From Budorcas taxicolor (Eukaryota > Chordata > Mammalia > Artiodactyla > Bovidae): a DNA stretch of 64,000 nucleotides. The stretch is from the NCBI RefSeq assembly GCF_023091745.1, contig NC_068933.1:14760001-14824000 (forward strand), in the 5' to 3' direction. Shown here in pieces: positions 34,231 to 46,222 of the stretch. The notes under the pieces were generated by a model. It did not search any database and was not told the origin of the DNA. It worked only from the letters and a program-made list of their open reading frames with translations. The position numbers and the translations under genes were made by a program. How positions within the stretch are numbered: position 1 is the stretch's first letter; every line of letters begins with the position of its first letter.

Positions 34231-34236
34231 AATAAA
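34231..34236 (+). terminator. Poly(A) signal 2 of HELT
   Basis: AATAAA in GGCAATAAACGC, 162 nt after the stop, is an alternative distal signal. It is not embedded in an A-run, so it may be the better functional candidate. Confidence 0.5.
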
Positions 34237-37200
34237 CGCTTTCTGAAAGTCCCAGAGAGACGGATTCCTTGTTACCTTTGCTCTTCTAAAACCCATCCCC
34301 TCCGAGGGGTCTCAGGCACAAGGCCGATGCTGGCTGAGGTGACGACCCTCAGTTATTTGGGTGGGGAAAAGGATGGGTCGCTGCGCAGGGACGGAGGAGG
34401 CGGGCAGGCCGAGTGGAGGAGTCGCTTCCAGGCTGGCTTCGCGGTTCCACCCGGGCTCCAGACCCGCCTCCTCCTCACGTGCACCTTGGGTATTTGCCTG
34501 GGAGAAGGGCGGACGGGAGGCCCAGGGCCTGCGGCTCTCAACAAACACAAATTGAAGGACCCTCTCCAAGCTGGCTGTGGCAAACTTTCGCCAGCTCCCA
34601 CCTGGGCGCCCTTCCCTAATCCGGAGAAGGCCCCGGACGCACGCGCACGGGTGCGCGCACCAGCTGTCTGCTGACCCAGAGCGCGGGGAAACCCGGGCCT
34701 GTGGGATGCAACGATTGGTTTACAGCCTCCACCTGTCTGGTTAAAAATATATAGAGGAGGTGGCTTCCAAGTGCGGCTTAAAAACAACATCCGATGAAGT
34801 TCATCCTTGGACAGACAACTGTCTTGCTGAGCGCCCGAGGGCTCAGAAAGCTGAAGTTGCCTTTAGCGCACAGATCAGCTCAGCTTGGGGCGCTAGGCGA
34901 CCTGGTGAGAGGCTGGCAGCAGCGACTGGGTGGGGAGACGCACTCCCCTAAAGGATTGTTCTCTCTGCCCATACTTACATCCAGCCACTGGGGCTGGACT
35001 GAGATGCTGGGTTCCTGGTGAGAAAGGCTTCCCCGCCTTTTCCCGGGGGAGGGGGATTTAAATTTTCTTGCTCCACCCAGAAGATAGGAACGTTAGGGGT
35101 TTAGAGGAGTTGGCTAGCGATCTTTAAGGGGCTTGTAGTTTTCACTGACAGTTGGATCTGCCTTCCCCACAAAACAGCGGTACATTTACAATAGAGCAAA
35201 CTGAAATTAGATTTTTCTAGGACCCAAAGAACAAAATGAGCCTCATTGTTGTTTTAGGTTAACAGGTAAGATGTACAAGGTATTTAACCCATTAAAGTTG
35301 TGTTTGTGAGAATTTAAAAATTTTCCTCCATTGATTTTTTCTTTTTTGTTCCCATTCCTTGTGATGCCCTGTAGATAAATAACTCGAAATTATGTAGCAG
35401 ATGTTCCTGTTTCCTGAGGCCATTTAGCTGAACTAGGATGATTTGTCATAGCTCAGATTAGCTGGACTACAATAATTAACTTATTCCATTTCTGTGGAGA
35501 GGGTTTAAGGCAGCTCTGACCTAGACTGTTTACTAAGGTCATGGAATAGGATGACCACAATTTATAAACCATCAAACTTGATTACACAGAGACAGGAGGA
35601 CTAGCACACACACGCACACGCATACACACACATACACACTTCATTATGTTGTCTATAAAGTGAAACTTAAATACCTATGTTTTGGGGGCAGGAAGAATCT
35701 ATGAACATTAGAATAGGTCCTTCAAGTCAGGCATTCTTAGACTACATGTCAGTATAATGCTTATCTAGAAAATGTAAGATGCAAACTGGTATCTCTTCCC
35801 TTATGAAACAAAAGTCAGTGTAAGACAAGGAGGCCATTTGGGTAACAAATATACATTGAGCAATATGGGGTGAAAACGAGTTATGCAGCAATGGGAGAAT
35901 GCAAGGTGCCTATTATTGGAACACATGTCTTACACCCGTTTTTATCAGCGCTGGATACAGAATATGAAGAAGGCCTTTCAGGCTTTTTTCTCTGAGCATT
36001 AAGCCAATCTGAATTCCCTTTGGTAGTGAAGAACTGAAGATATAGTGTTACCCTGGAAATATAAATTATTAATAGATTCAGCATTTTTGTCACTTCTCAA
36101 CTGTTAACCAAATTAGACAAAACTTTCTTTTGCTAAGTAGATTTTCTCTTTGGGATTAGCTTTGGGAAAGCACAGGCCACCACAGTAAAAAAACTTCGGT
36201 CATTTACATATAATTTTGCAAACTTCCACTGGCCCATGACAGTCTTTGTACCTCAAATGTTGGTATTCTTGATTTTTTTTTTCCTTTCTCATTTAACTGT
36301 GGAGGATAAAACCCTGCTTTGGATTTACAATGACTTTAGGATAAAAGTCTCCCTCCCCTTTCTCTCCCTCTCCCTTTCTCTCTCTGTGTGTGTATGTGGT
36401 GTCTTTTTCTGAAACCTTCATCCAAAGTTCCAATTCTCTAGGCTTGGCCAAAAGTCAAACTTTGCAAAAGATTAAAAATGTCACTACAAAATGGAATCAA
36501 TTTAAATCAGATTGGGATTTTAATGTGTTCTTCCTGTACTTTCTGTGATGACACATTACTTCCAGCCTCTGTCCCAAACCCCCCGCCTACTCCCCCCTCT
36601 GTCTGAGTCTCTTATACCCAATCCCTCCACTCTTTCTTTTAAGTAAGTTGTATAGTAATGGTTTCCAAGAGAGGCTCAACCAAACCCAGAAATAACAAAA
36701 AACCAAAAAAACAGTTGAGTTTGGCTGGAGGTGACCCATTGTGGTGCTTCTGAAAGGGGCAACCTCTTGTTTCTTGGGCTTCATCCTTGAGTGGGCAAGA
36801 ATAAAAATAATCATCCCCATGAAATCAAACGTTTTCTCCAGAGGCTTGAGGAACAAAGCTTATGGCTGGTTCTTTGGGTCAGTCCCTGGGGCTCTGTAGG
36901 GCTACAACTAGGCCCTTCGAGGCCCTCCAGCCACCCCAGTAGAAAGGGCAGTAATACAGAGCTCACTTGTGCTTCCAAGCGTTATTGAACAAACACGGCA
37001 GAGTACCACTGGGGGCCCAGCAGTCTGGCCTGCTAGATACCAGGCAAGAAAGGTGGAAGAGCAGCCATGCTAGTGCCCACCTGACTCCACAAAGGTATGG
37101 GATGCCTAGGAACATGGTAATGGGTATCACACAGAGTAACACACCAAGAAAAGTAAGGCGAGATGGGGCAGGTAGTAGGAGCTCAACAAATACCTGTGGA

Positions 37201-38049
37201 ATGATACTGTTTCAGGGAAGAACTGACTCCATCTTGGATCTGTCTCTTATTCTTTAACCTCTGCTTCCCGTTGCTTTTGTTCACTAAAAGGATACTGTCC
37301 ACACATAACGCCCTGCCTAGGGGAACCCTGCCCCTCTGCCTGAGTGTTAAACCAAAATGCCTTTGTTCAGGACCCCGTCTACCTGTGGATGGCTACAGGA
37401 AGGAAGAAATTAACACAGTCCATCCCTGGAACAGGCCATTCCAGGAGATATTTGCAGGATTAATGGCCTTTTTTACTTTACTTCTTCACCCTCCCCTCTG
37501 ATCTATAAAAGAACCTGGCATTCAGATCCCAATAAGATGGTTATTTTGAGACATTAGTCTGCCATTTTCTCCCTCTGCTGGCCAAATATAGTCATATTCC
37601 TTGCCTCAACACCCCATTTCTCGGTTAACTGGCCTATCGTGCAGTGAGCTTGGACTCAGTAACAAGATCATAGTGCTGAAGTTCTTGGATTCTACACCTC
37701 CCCTAGGCCTCTTGTTTCTGGCCCAAAGGCCCCTCTGTGCTTTAGCAGAGACCAGAAAGTACTTGTACGTCCACCCAGAAATCTCTGGAACAATCTACAC
37801 ACACTCTGTCAGACAGGGCAGTGTCCCTGCCTTTGCCTAGAAATTCTACCTTGTGCTCTGGCAGCAAAAGACATGCTTGGCCTGCTTGATTAAGGCAGTC
37901 AACTGCTCCCAAAGGCTCAGCTAAATGTAGCCACCCAAGTCAGGATTTGAATTCAAAATTAGCCTGATAAGAGTTCTGCCCCTTTCACATAGGCAAGATG
38001 CAAGACAGGGCTGAGTCTATTCCACTCTCCTTTTTGCACCATTAGTTGT
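34237..38049. other. HELT downstream flank without recognised gene
   Basis: There are no exons and no ruminant-lineage repeat here. 34320-34700 is CG-rich. About 35400-35510 holds AT-rich sequence with AATAATTAACTTATT near 35470 that looks enhancer-like. A short CA-rich patch lies at 35605-35640. Weak L2- or MIR-like wording appears near 37180-37205. The open frames here show no recognisable domain. Confidence 0.4.
34714..34753. promoter_or_regulatory. Possible cryptic promoter 3' of HELT
   Basis: An inverted CCAAT box (ATTGG, 34714-34718) is followed about 30 bp later by TATATA (34748-34753), with a CACCTG E-box between them. The arrangement would point to the + strand, but no recognisable gene follows. 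Weak evidence. Confidence 0.2.
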
Positions 38050-38216
38050 TCAGACTACCTGGATTTGCATTCCAGCTCTGCTGCTTACGCTTTTGGGCAA
38101 ACTGCTAAGTCTCTCTGCATCTGTTTCCTCATCTATAAAAGTAGAGATATTAAATGTGCGTATAGCCTCATGGGATTGCTAAGATGACTAAATGAATTGG
38201 TATACTCCAAGCCCTT
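38050..38216 (+). mobile_element. MIR SINE, left part
   Basis: 'ctgctgcttacgcttttgggcaaactgctaagtctctctgcatctg...tttcctcatctataaaa' is forward MIR core wording. It continues after the BovB insertion at 38932. Confidence 0.75.
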
Positions 38217-38244
38217 GACATAGTGTGTGGCCCACAGTGAATGT
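38217..38244 (+). repeat. 28 bp target-site duplication, left copy
   Basis: Starts GACATAGTGTGTGGCCCACA and matches 38904-38931 perfectly over 28 bp. It flanks BovB copy 3. Confidence 0.93.
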
Positions 38245-38903
38245 GTCCCATCACTCCATGGGAAATAGATGGGGAAACAGTGTCAGACTTTATTTTTTGG
38301 GGCTCCAGAATCACTGCAGATGGTGACTGCAGCCATGAAATTAAAAGATGCTTACTCCTTGGAAGAAAAGTTACGAGCAACCTAGATAGCATATTCAAAA
38401 GCAGAGACATTACTTTGCCGACTAAGGTCCGTCTAGTCAAGGCTATGGTTTTTCCAGTGGTCATGTAAGGATGTGAGAGTTGGACTGTGAAAAAGGCTGA
38501 GAGCCGAAGAATTGATGCTTTTGAACTGTGGTGTTGGAGAAGACTCTTGAGAGTCCCTTGGACTGCAAGGAGATCCAACCAGTCCATTCTAAAGGAGATC
38601 AACCTGGGGATTTCTTTGGAAGGAATGATGCTAAAGCTGAAACTCCAGTACTTTGGCCACCTCATGCGAAGAGTTGACTCATTGGAGAAGACTTTGATGC
38701 TGGGAGGGATTGGGGGCAGGAGGAGAAGGGGATGACCGAGGATGAGATGGCTGGATGGCATCACGAACTCGATGGATGCGAGTCTGAGTGAACTCTGAGA
38801 GTTGGTGATGGACAGGGAGGCCTGCCATGCTGCGATTCATGGGGTCACAAAGAGTCGGACATGACTGAGCGACTGGACTGAACTGAACTGAACTGAAGCC
38901 TTC
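38245..38903 (+). mobile_element. BovB LINE, 3' fragment, copy 3
   Basis: The last 0.66 kb of BovB: RT C-terminal region ('DGDCSHEIKRCLLLGRK', 'LKLQYFGHLMRRVDSLEKT') and the tail ending in GAACTGAACTGAACTGAA. Stops interrupt the frame at 38467. Both ends are fixed by the duplication. Confidence 0.95.
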
Positions 38904-38960
38904 GACATAGTGTGTGGCCCACAGTGAATGTTCACTAAATGCTAGCTATTATGACAATTA
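38904..38960 (+). mobile_element. Right duplication copy and MIR right part
   Basis: 38904-38931 is the second copy of the 28 bp duplication. MIR end wording 'gttcactaaatgctagctatta' follows. Confidence 0.75.
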
Positions 38961-41016
38961 GCTGTTTCTCTCTCCCTTCTGCAAAGAGTCAGATCTTGGG
39001 ACCACCTCAAACTAAAAAATAAAACATCAAGGCAAATCACGAAAAAAATCTTGAATCCCAGGGCTCTTAAACCCCAAGGCTTATTCTTATACAAGAGTAA
39101 CATTCTTCATTTAGGGCAAGTGGGGGTGGAGCTCAACTTCCATTCCATAGTCCATCTGAAGGCTCTGAGCCCTATTCTGAGTTTTGACTGAAACCTGGTC
39201 TCCCTCATTGCAGGCAGATTCTCAACCATCTGAGCCACCAGGGAAGCCCGTGACTGGTTGTCAGAGCCCCCTAATAACATTGGAACACTATCTCTTACAC
39301 TCTTTCCAACACAGAAATCTGGCTTTATGTTACTTTGTGACAGCTTTTTACACACATTTCTATATTCTCTCTCAAAGTACACATTCTAATGACTATTAAT
39401 ACACAAACACTGGCTGTTACAGATTCTTTTCTGGATTGTGGAGTAAATAAATAAACTGATTCAATATTCCTTAAATACACTTACTTTGGCAACTTTATGT
39501 TCTTCTCAGCATTTCCCCCATTGTTTCCTATTCTAGGCGTTTATCTGCCGTATCTGTCACCTGTTTGCTCCACTCCTGGCTCCAGACTCACCCCCAGATG
39601 CAGGTGAAAGTACTGCTGCAGACCCTTAGCTCCCTGGGTCCAGACCCCTCACTCTCACTCGCTTTCTCACTTGACCTTTCTTTCTCATTCTCTGTGGTTT
39701 TCAGATTGCTCAGCTCCCCATATCTGATTGTCCATATACCTACGGTCTGGTGTAAGAAGGATCTCCCTTTGTGTGTGTGTCCCACGTTGAAAGGTATTAC
39801 TGGAGTAACACTCTCAACACCTCTCAGCGGTCCTTTCACATTCTTCAGCTAGCCCATTGGAGAGTTTAGAATGTGGATCCAGGCACCTCACCTCAGCCCC
39901 TTTCTCTTTGGGCGCCAACCTGCCCAGAGGAAGCAAGCAAACATTCCCATCTGAGCTGGCTGGAAGGTTTTGAGCTCTTCCTATGCCTTTGATGGGTGAG
40001 TTTCATTCTAAGGTGAAGTGCTGCAAGCCCACGCTTCACACATGGATGTCACGTCCTCTAATCAGTCACAAAATAGACATGTTTTTCCTCCACCTGACAC
40101 CTGTATCTACATCCTAAATGAACACAGGTAGGAGGGGGAAAAGACTTTTATTTATTGTATGCTCTAAAACAGCAGAACCTGGGTGCCTATATGTGTGCAG
40201 TCAGGAAGGCGGATACACATACATGCCTACGTGCAGCAAGCAGTGAAGGCTTAAGAGTGGGCACACAGGTGGCTGCTGTGTCCACAAGTGAGTGTGGAAG
40301 GGACGAACTGGGAGCAGAGAAAAGAGCAGACCATGGAAGAGAATGGCTAAGTTAGAGCTTGAGGGACTCGACTGTTTCTGGATCACTAGGAAGATAAGAA
40401 GCAATCTTTATGAAGGTCTGCAAATCTGTCCCATTGTTATCACTAGCAAATCCTCTATACAGTGGGAAGAGCTGCAGCAAAGCAGAAGAGAGGCAGCAGA
40501 CAGTATTATGTTGATTGGAGGTGTGCGAGATAACAGGAAAGTTGCCCAAACCACACCATGGGGTGGGAGACTTGGGCAGGAACTCTGGGCTGAGCTATAA
40601 AGAGAAGGTGCGAGGGAAAAGAACCTCAAGGGAACTGGGAACTTGAGTATTTTTGCTGTGCCCACCTGACCTCATTTATTACATTTAGCTTAAAAGCATG
40701 GGTCAATAACAATACTAGTTAAAGCTTTATAAATATGATGAAACTTTCTTGCTACAGTATTGCTAGGAGCCTTTATGCAATGTTTGACGGAACAAAAGTA
40801 GGCCCCCTCGATGGCTGCTGTTGTAGGCTCATCAGTGGACGTCTTCCACAGTAAAACACTTTCATTTCTACCCAGTAAGAACAGAAGTTAATATTTTTAC
40901 ATTAACATGATTTCTACTTTATATTTATGTCAGACTATATAAATCTGTGATCTAGCCTTGTGATTCTTTCTAAATATAACGGAAAGTGTAGTTAGTGAAG
41001 AAAAACTTCTGTAAGG
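38961..41016. other. Intergenic DNA with a Bov-tA scrap
   Basis: A reverse Bov-tA head fragment lies at about 39186-39250 ('cattgcaggcagattctcaaccatctgagccaccagggaagccc'). Otherwise nothing recognised. Confidence 0.45.
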
Positions 41017-41085
41017 GGTAGCCATGGAGAGGAACCTGGTGAGCTACAGTCCATGGGGTTGCAAAGAGACATGACCGAGCATGCA
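41017..41085 (+). mobile_element. Bov-A fragment
   Basis: 'catggagaggaacctggtgagctacagtccatggggttgcaaagaga' matches the 3' half of a Bov-A unit. The 5' part is missing. Confidence 0.75.
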
Positions 41086-42439
41086 TGCACGCACGTGGAG
41101 AGGATGCACACAAGTCTTAGGACTGCGAGTTACAATCATCTCTCTACTTTCCCATGTATCGTGTGCCACCTACACGGCAGCAACAGTAACAGTTGTAACC
41201 TGTCCAGCAGTACTGGCAGGAAGTCTGGGGGAGTCACTTCCGGGTACTTGCAAAAACTGGAAAAAGTCAGATTGGAGGGAGTCAAATTTATATTCTGGCC
41301 ACAAGCAATAAAAGCTTGAAAAAGTCCTGATTTCACAAACCCTTTCTACTGTGATGTACACTAAAGACGTAGACAAGGATGCAACTGAACCATCTCTGAA
41401 TTACATAATAGCTCAGTTGAAAAGACAAGAGCAATGAGGATACTGTCAAATTATAACTGAATAATATCTATCATGACTCTGAGCCCTAGGCTGATGGTGG
41501 TCCAAACATATGTGGTGAAGGGAGGCTGCAAGGCAAGGAATTTCACTGCTACATCATTCATTTCAGAGGGAGAAATTAAGCTAAGAATTTCTTAGAATAC
41601 TACAGGAACAATGGAAAAGTTCTGAAACTACTGAAAGTAGCATTGTGCTATCTGTTTCCCTGGCATCATGAAGAGAACATTTATCAGTGAGACAACACTT
41701 TCAAATCTTTTCAAACGTGTATTATCAAAAGAGACACCAAAAAGCTGACTATGCTTTGGACATGAGAGAATTTAGGAAACAGTAATTTCCAAGAAGCATC
41801 AAATGACTTTCTGTGACAACAAGAACCAAGTCATGTGGGTAAAGAGAATATAGGCGGCGTTTATGTTGCACCTGATGGTGGTTTTTTGGGCATCAGGTGT
41901 TTGCTATGGTTTGTAAGCTTCTTCCAAAACAAATCTGTAGTCTATTTTTCCATATAACCCCCAGTCATACTTTGACAGGACGTGATAAACCTCATCTTCA
42001 CTAAGGAGGAAGCTGTAGAACTTAAGAACTGATCTGAATTCTGGGAAGGAAAGGCAGCCCTACTATCAACACTCAAGTTTCCAAAAAGCCCTCTGTAGGC
42101 TCTTCCAGTCACCCTGGAGTAGAGAAAAGTCCTGGACAAATAAATTGTTCATCCCCAAATGTTTAAATACATCAAAACATAAACGCTTCCTCCCTTTGCT
42201 TCTCCCCTTTTTTCTCAAACCACCCTCCTTCTGCTTGGATCACCAACTGTTTTTTCTCTTATGGGGTAGGATACAGTTATCCTCCAGGTTTCTTTTGAGG
42301 CTCTTAATCTAGACAAAACCATGCCGTGCAATGCAAGGGACACCACTAAGGCCTTGTTTCTGGATCTATCCTCTCCTCCAGATAGACTCACAAGCTGTCT
42401 CCCCTTGACTCACCACTATGCCTTTACCAGTTTCTCACC
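41086..42439. other. Intergenic sequence
   Basis: No gene or confident repeat recognised. Confidence 0.35.
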
Positions 42440-42850
42440 CTTCTCCTAATTACACATCCAAACAGACATCAAGTCTTGTGAATTTTACCTCCTCTCTCTT
42501 GATCCATTCATTTCTATCCCTTCAGCCACAGCCAAAAACCAGGCTGTCAATGACCCTTTTCAACTTCCCACCAATCTCCCAGCCTCCATTTCTGCTTTCT
42601 TCTAATTGATTTTCAGCATCCCAGCCAGAGTGTTTTCCAAAAACACCAATCTAAAATCCCCAGTTTAGAATTATTCAATGCCTGCCCTCACTCTTAGGAA
42701 AAAGTCCAAGTTCCTTGTCAGGCCTTCCCATTGTGGCCTCTGTGTACTTCTCAGACCTCACTGCTTGACACTAACTACCCCACACTCAACATCGGGCACA
42801 CTGACTTCTTTCATTCCTCGGCTGTCCAGAGCTCTCTTTCACACTGGGCT
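42440..42850 (-). mobile_element. L2-like LINE remnant
   Basis: Reverse L2 wording: 'tcccagccagagtgttttcc', then 'aagtccaagttccttgtcaggcc' and 'cctcggctgtcc'. Diverged. Confidence 0.45.
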
Positions 42851-44060
42851 ATCATGAATGCTGTATTTCAAAGGCAAAGGAAAGTTCAGAATACCTTTTC
42901 TCTTAGGTGACTGGTCAGGACCCTGAACCTGACTCTGCTCTGAAAAGCTGATCTTCATTCTCAGGTGAAGGGAAGTGCATCATTGCAGCAGTATTATGCC
43001 CATTCATACAAGCCTGTCTCTGAAATGGCTCCAGAAATTCTAAGTGTAAAATACTGAAAATATTGAACACAGGTTTGAACTGCGCAGGTCCACTTGCACG
43101 TGGATTCCCACCTCCCCACCCCCCAATAAATGCATAGTAGAGTACGACCTGATCTGCAGCTAGCTGAATTCAAGGATTGTGGGACTGAAGAAATGAAGGG
43201 CCAACTATAAAGTTGGATGTGGATTTTCAACTGCATTGAGGGTCAGTGCCCCTAACCTCCAAGTTGTTCAGGATCAACTGTACATGAAATATATATTCTT
43301 GCCTTTTTCTTTTCCCTGGACTTTTACAATCAAGTGATATCATTATTTGACATTAAATATTATCAAGAGGCAAGGTGATTGAGAACATGGGCTCTGGAGC
43401 TAAACTGCTGAGGCCTAGTTCTGCCACTTTGTTTGTATGGCCTTGAAAATTATTGAACAGCTCTGGGCTTCAGTTCCCATCAGTAAATGGAATGATGGTA
43501 CCCACCCATAGGGTGGATAGGATAATTAAATGCATTAACAGTAGAGTCTGGCCAATAGTCTGTAACCAGTAACTTAGCTAGCATGACTCAGATCTGCATG
43601 AGGCTGCTGTATAAACTAAATCAATTTCTTTTGAAACTGCTGAGCTATTTAATTCTTGAAATAAGAGTTTATCTTGTCAATTCATTGCCTCCCTCCTTTT
43701 TTTTAAACCAGTCTTAATCTTTTCTGCATCCGAAAAGACATCAAGAATGGAAGAAAGGTAGAAAGAGATCTTTTTTTAGGAAGGAATTTGCTAGGGAATC
43801 AGGTACAGTGACAGCTCCAAAAGGTCTAAACTGACTTCAGAGCAGACACCTGGTTGGAACAGTGCTAGGGGATTTGGCTTAAAGCTGCAAACACACTGTT
43901 CAGGTGGGCTTAGTCAGGCTAATGGAAATAAAGAAGGAGCTAAGTACCCCAAAGGTGCTCCTTGATGTCTCCCCTGCATGGCCCCGTGTTAGGGACTTTT
44001 ACAGAGTTACTCCATTTATTCTCCATAAACACCTCTGCAGTAGGAAATATCATCCTCAAT
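42851..44060. other. Intergenic DNA with a MIR
   Basis: A forward MIR lies at about 43380-43560 ('ggctctggagctaaactgctgaggcc', 'gaatgatggtacccaccc'). The rest is unassigned. Confidence 0.45.
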
Positions 44061-44240
44061 GTTCAGTTCAGTTCAGTCGCTCAGTCATGTCCGACTCTTT
44101 GCGACCCCATGAATCGCAGCACGCCAGGCCTCCCTGTCCATCACCAACTCCTGGAGTTCACTTAGATTCATGTCCATAGAGTCAGTGATGCCATCCAGCC
44201 ATCTCATCCTTTGTCGTCCCCTTCTCCTCCTGCCCCCATG
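44061..44240 (-). mobile_element. BovB LINE, short 3' fragment, copy 4
   Basis: Reverse orientation, starting with the complemented tail GTTCAGTTCAGTTCAGTCGC. Only about 180 bp of the 3' end is present. Confidence 0.93.
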
Positions 44241-44608
44241 AGGTCTAATTTGGAATTTGTCAAAAGTCACATAATAATTTTGCAGCAGAGCAAGGATTTG
44301 AGCTGTAATAGGTTTGCTTCCCAGTTTGCTTTCTTCTATGCAATAACCCTCACAGTCACGAACATTTTCATACTTTCTTGTGATTTAGAGCTAAGTTTAG
44401 GAATACTCCTCATTTCTTGTATAAAATTCTCTTCTTGTATAGTCCTCCATGACCTCAAAGATGGACAGTTGGATGTCCCAATTTATGGTCTCTAAAATGC
44501 AGATTTTAAAAAATAACGTAACTTTAAAGCTAATTGCCAAAATAATACATGCTTATTAGAGAAAACAGAAGCACATCGGAAAGTATAAAGAGGATAGAAA
44601 ATACCTAT
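44241..44608. other. Intergenic sequence
   Basis: AT-rich, possibly an old L1 tail near 44520-44600. Not assigned. Confidence 0.3.
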
Positions 44609-44745
44609 AGGGCTTCCCCGGTGTCTCAGTGGTGAAAAATCCATTTGTCAGTACGGGAGACACAGGTTCAATCCCAGGTCTGGGAAGATTTCACATGTCG
44701 CAGAGCAACTAAGCTCATGCACCACAACTATTGAGCCTGTACTCT
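44609..44745 (+). mobile_element. CHR-2-type SINE, left part
   Basis: 'gggcttccccggtgtctcagtggtg' head, B-box-like GGTTCAATCCC, through 'cactattgagcctgtactct' wording. Split by BovB copy 5 and resumed near 46018. Confidence 0.85.
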
Positions 44746-46017
44746 CAGTTCAGTTGCTCAGTCGTGTCTGATTCTTCGTGACCCTGTGGACTGTAGCACG
44801 CCAGGCCTCCCTGTCCATCACCAACTCCCAGAGTTTATTCAAACTCATGTCCATTGAGTTGGTGATGCCATCCAACCATCTCATCCTCTGTCATCCCCTT
44901 TTCCTCCTGCCTTCAATCTTTCCCAGCATCAGGGTCTTTTCCAATGAGTCAGTTCTTTGCATCAGGTGGCCAAAGTATTGGAGTATCAGCATCAGCAACA
45001 GTCCTTCCAATGAATATTCAGGACTGATTTCCTTTAGGATGAACTGGTTGGATCTCCTTGCAGTTCAAGGGACTCTCAAGAGTCTTCACCAACACCACAG
45101 TTCAAAAGCATCAATTTTTCCTTCTTTCTTTATAGTCCAACTCTCACATCCATACATTACTACTGGAAAAACCACAGCTTTGACTAGACGGACCTTTGTT
45201 GGCTGTATTTAAAAGTGTATATTAAAAGTGACTCACCATTTTAATATGCTGTCTAGGTTGGTCATAACTTTTCTTCCAAGGAGCAAGCGTCTTTTAATTT
45301 CATGGGTGCAATCACCATCTACAGCGATTTTGGAGCCCAGAAAAATAAAGTCTCTCACCGTTTCCATTGTTTCCCCATCCATTTGCCATGAAGTAATGGG
45401 ACCAGTTGCCATGATCTTAGTTTTCTGAATGCTGAGTTTTAAGCCAACTTTTTCACTCTCCTCTTTTACTTTCATCAAGAGGCTCTTTAGCTCTTCTTTG
45501 CTTTCTGCCATAAGTGTGGTGTCATCTGCATATCTGAGGTTATTGATATTTCTCCCAGCAATCTTGATTCCAGTTTATGCTTCCTTCAGCCCAGCATTTC
45601 TCATGATGTACTCTGCATGTAAGTTACATAAGCAGGGTGATAATATACAGCCTTGATGTTCTCCTTTCCCAATTTGGAGCCAGTCTGTTGTTCCATGTCT
45701 AGTTCTAACTGCTGCTTCTTGACATGCATACAGATTTCTCAAGAGGCAGATCAGGCGGTCTGGTATTCCCATCTCTTAAAGAATTTTCCACAGTTTGTTG
45801 TGATCCACACAGTCAAAGGCTTTAGCATAGTCAATAAGGCAGAAATACACATTTTTCTGGAATTCTCTTGCTTTTTCAATGATCCAGTGGATGTTGGCAA
45901 TTTGATCTCTGGTTCCTCTGCCTTTTCTAAATCCAGCTTGAACATCTGGAAGTTCTTGGTTCACGTATTGTTGAAGCCTGGCCTGGAGAACTTTGAGCAT
46001 TACTTGCTAGCGTGTGA
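44746..46017 (-). mobile_element. BovB LINE, 5'-truncated, copy 5
   Basis: Reverse orientation from the complemented tail (CAGTTCAGTTGCTCAGTCG) through the RT domain to the stretch before it ('gcattacttgctagcgtgtga'). A small non-BovB patch occurs at about 45203-45240 between the expected 'ttgttgg' and 'aatatgctgtctagg'. RT frames are broken. Confidence 0.93.
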
Positions 46018-46222
46018 ACGCTCTAGAGTCCGGGAATCCCAGTTACTGAGCCCGTGTCACAACTACTGTATTCTACACGCCACAGGGCCCATGCTCCACA
46101 GCAAGAGAAGCCACCGCAATGAGAAGCCCCCTCACCACAACTAGAGTAGCCCCCGCTCCACCACAACTAGAGAAAAGCCCGAGCAACAGTGAAGACCCAA
46201 CCGTCAGAAACAAATAAATAAA
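46018..46222 (+). mobile_element. CHR-2-type SINE, right part
   Basis: Resumes 'ctctagagtccggg', through 'gccaccgcaatgagaagcc' and 'caactagagaaaagcccg', to an AAATAAATAAA tail. Confidence 0.85.

Larger units (their letters stand above)
34070..34236 (+). other. HELT 3' UTR region
   Basis: About 100 nt follow the stop before the first AATAAA. The region includes TGTATATTGTACAAGTGTAA near 34126-34145 and an A-run. The true end depends on which poly(A) signal is used. Confidence 0.6.

Noticed and set aside
34353..34790. 145-codon reverse frame and overlapping forward frames downstream of HELT
   Set aside because: GC-driven openness on both strands, with no recognisable domain.
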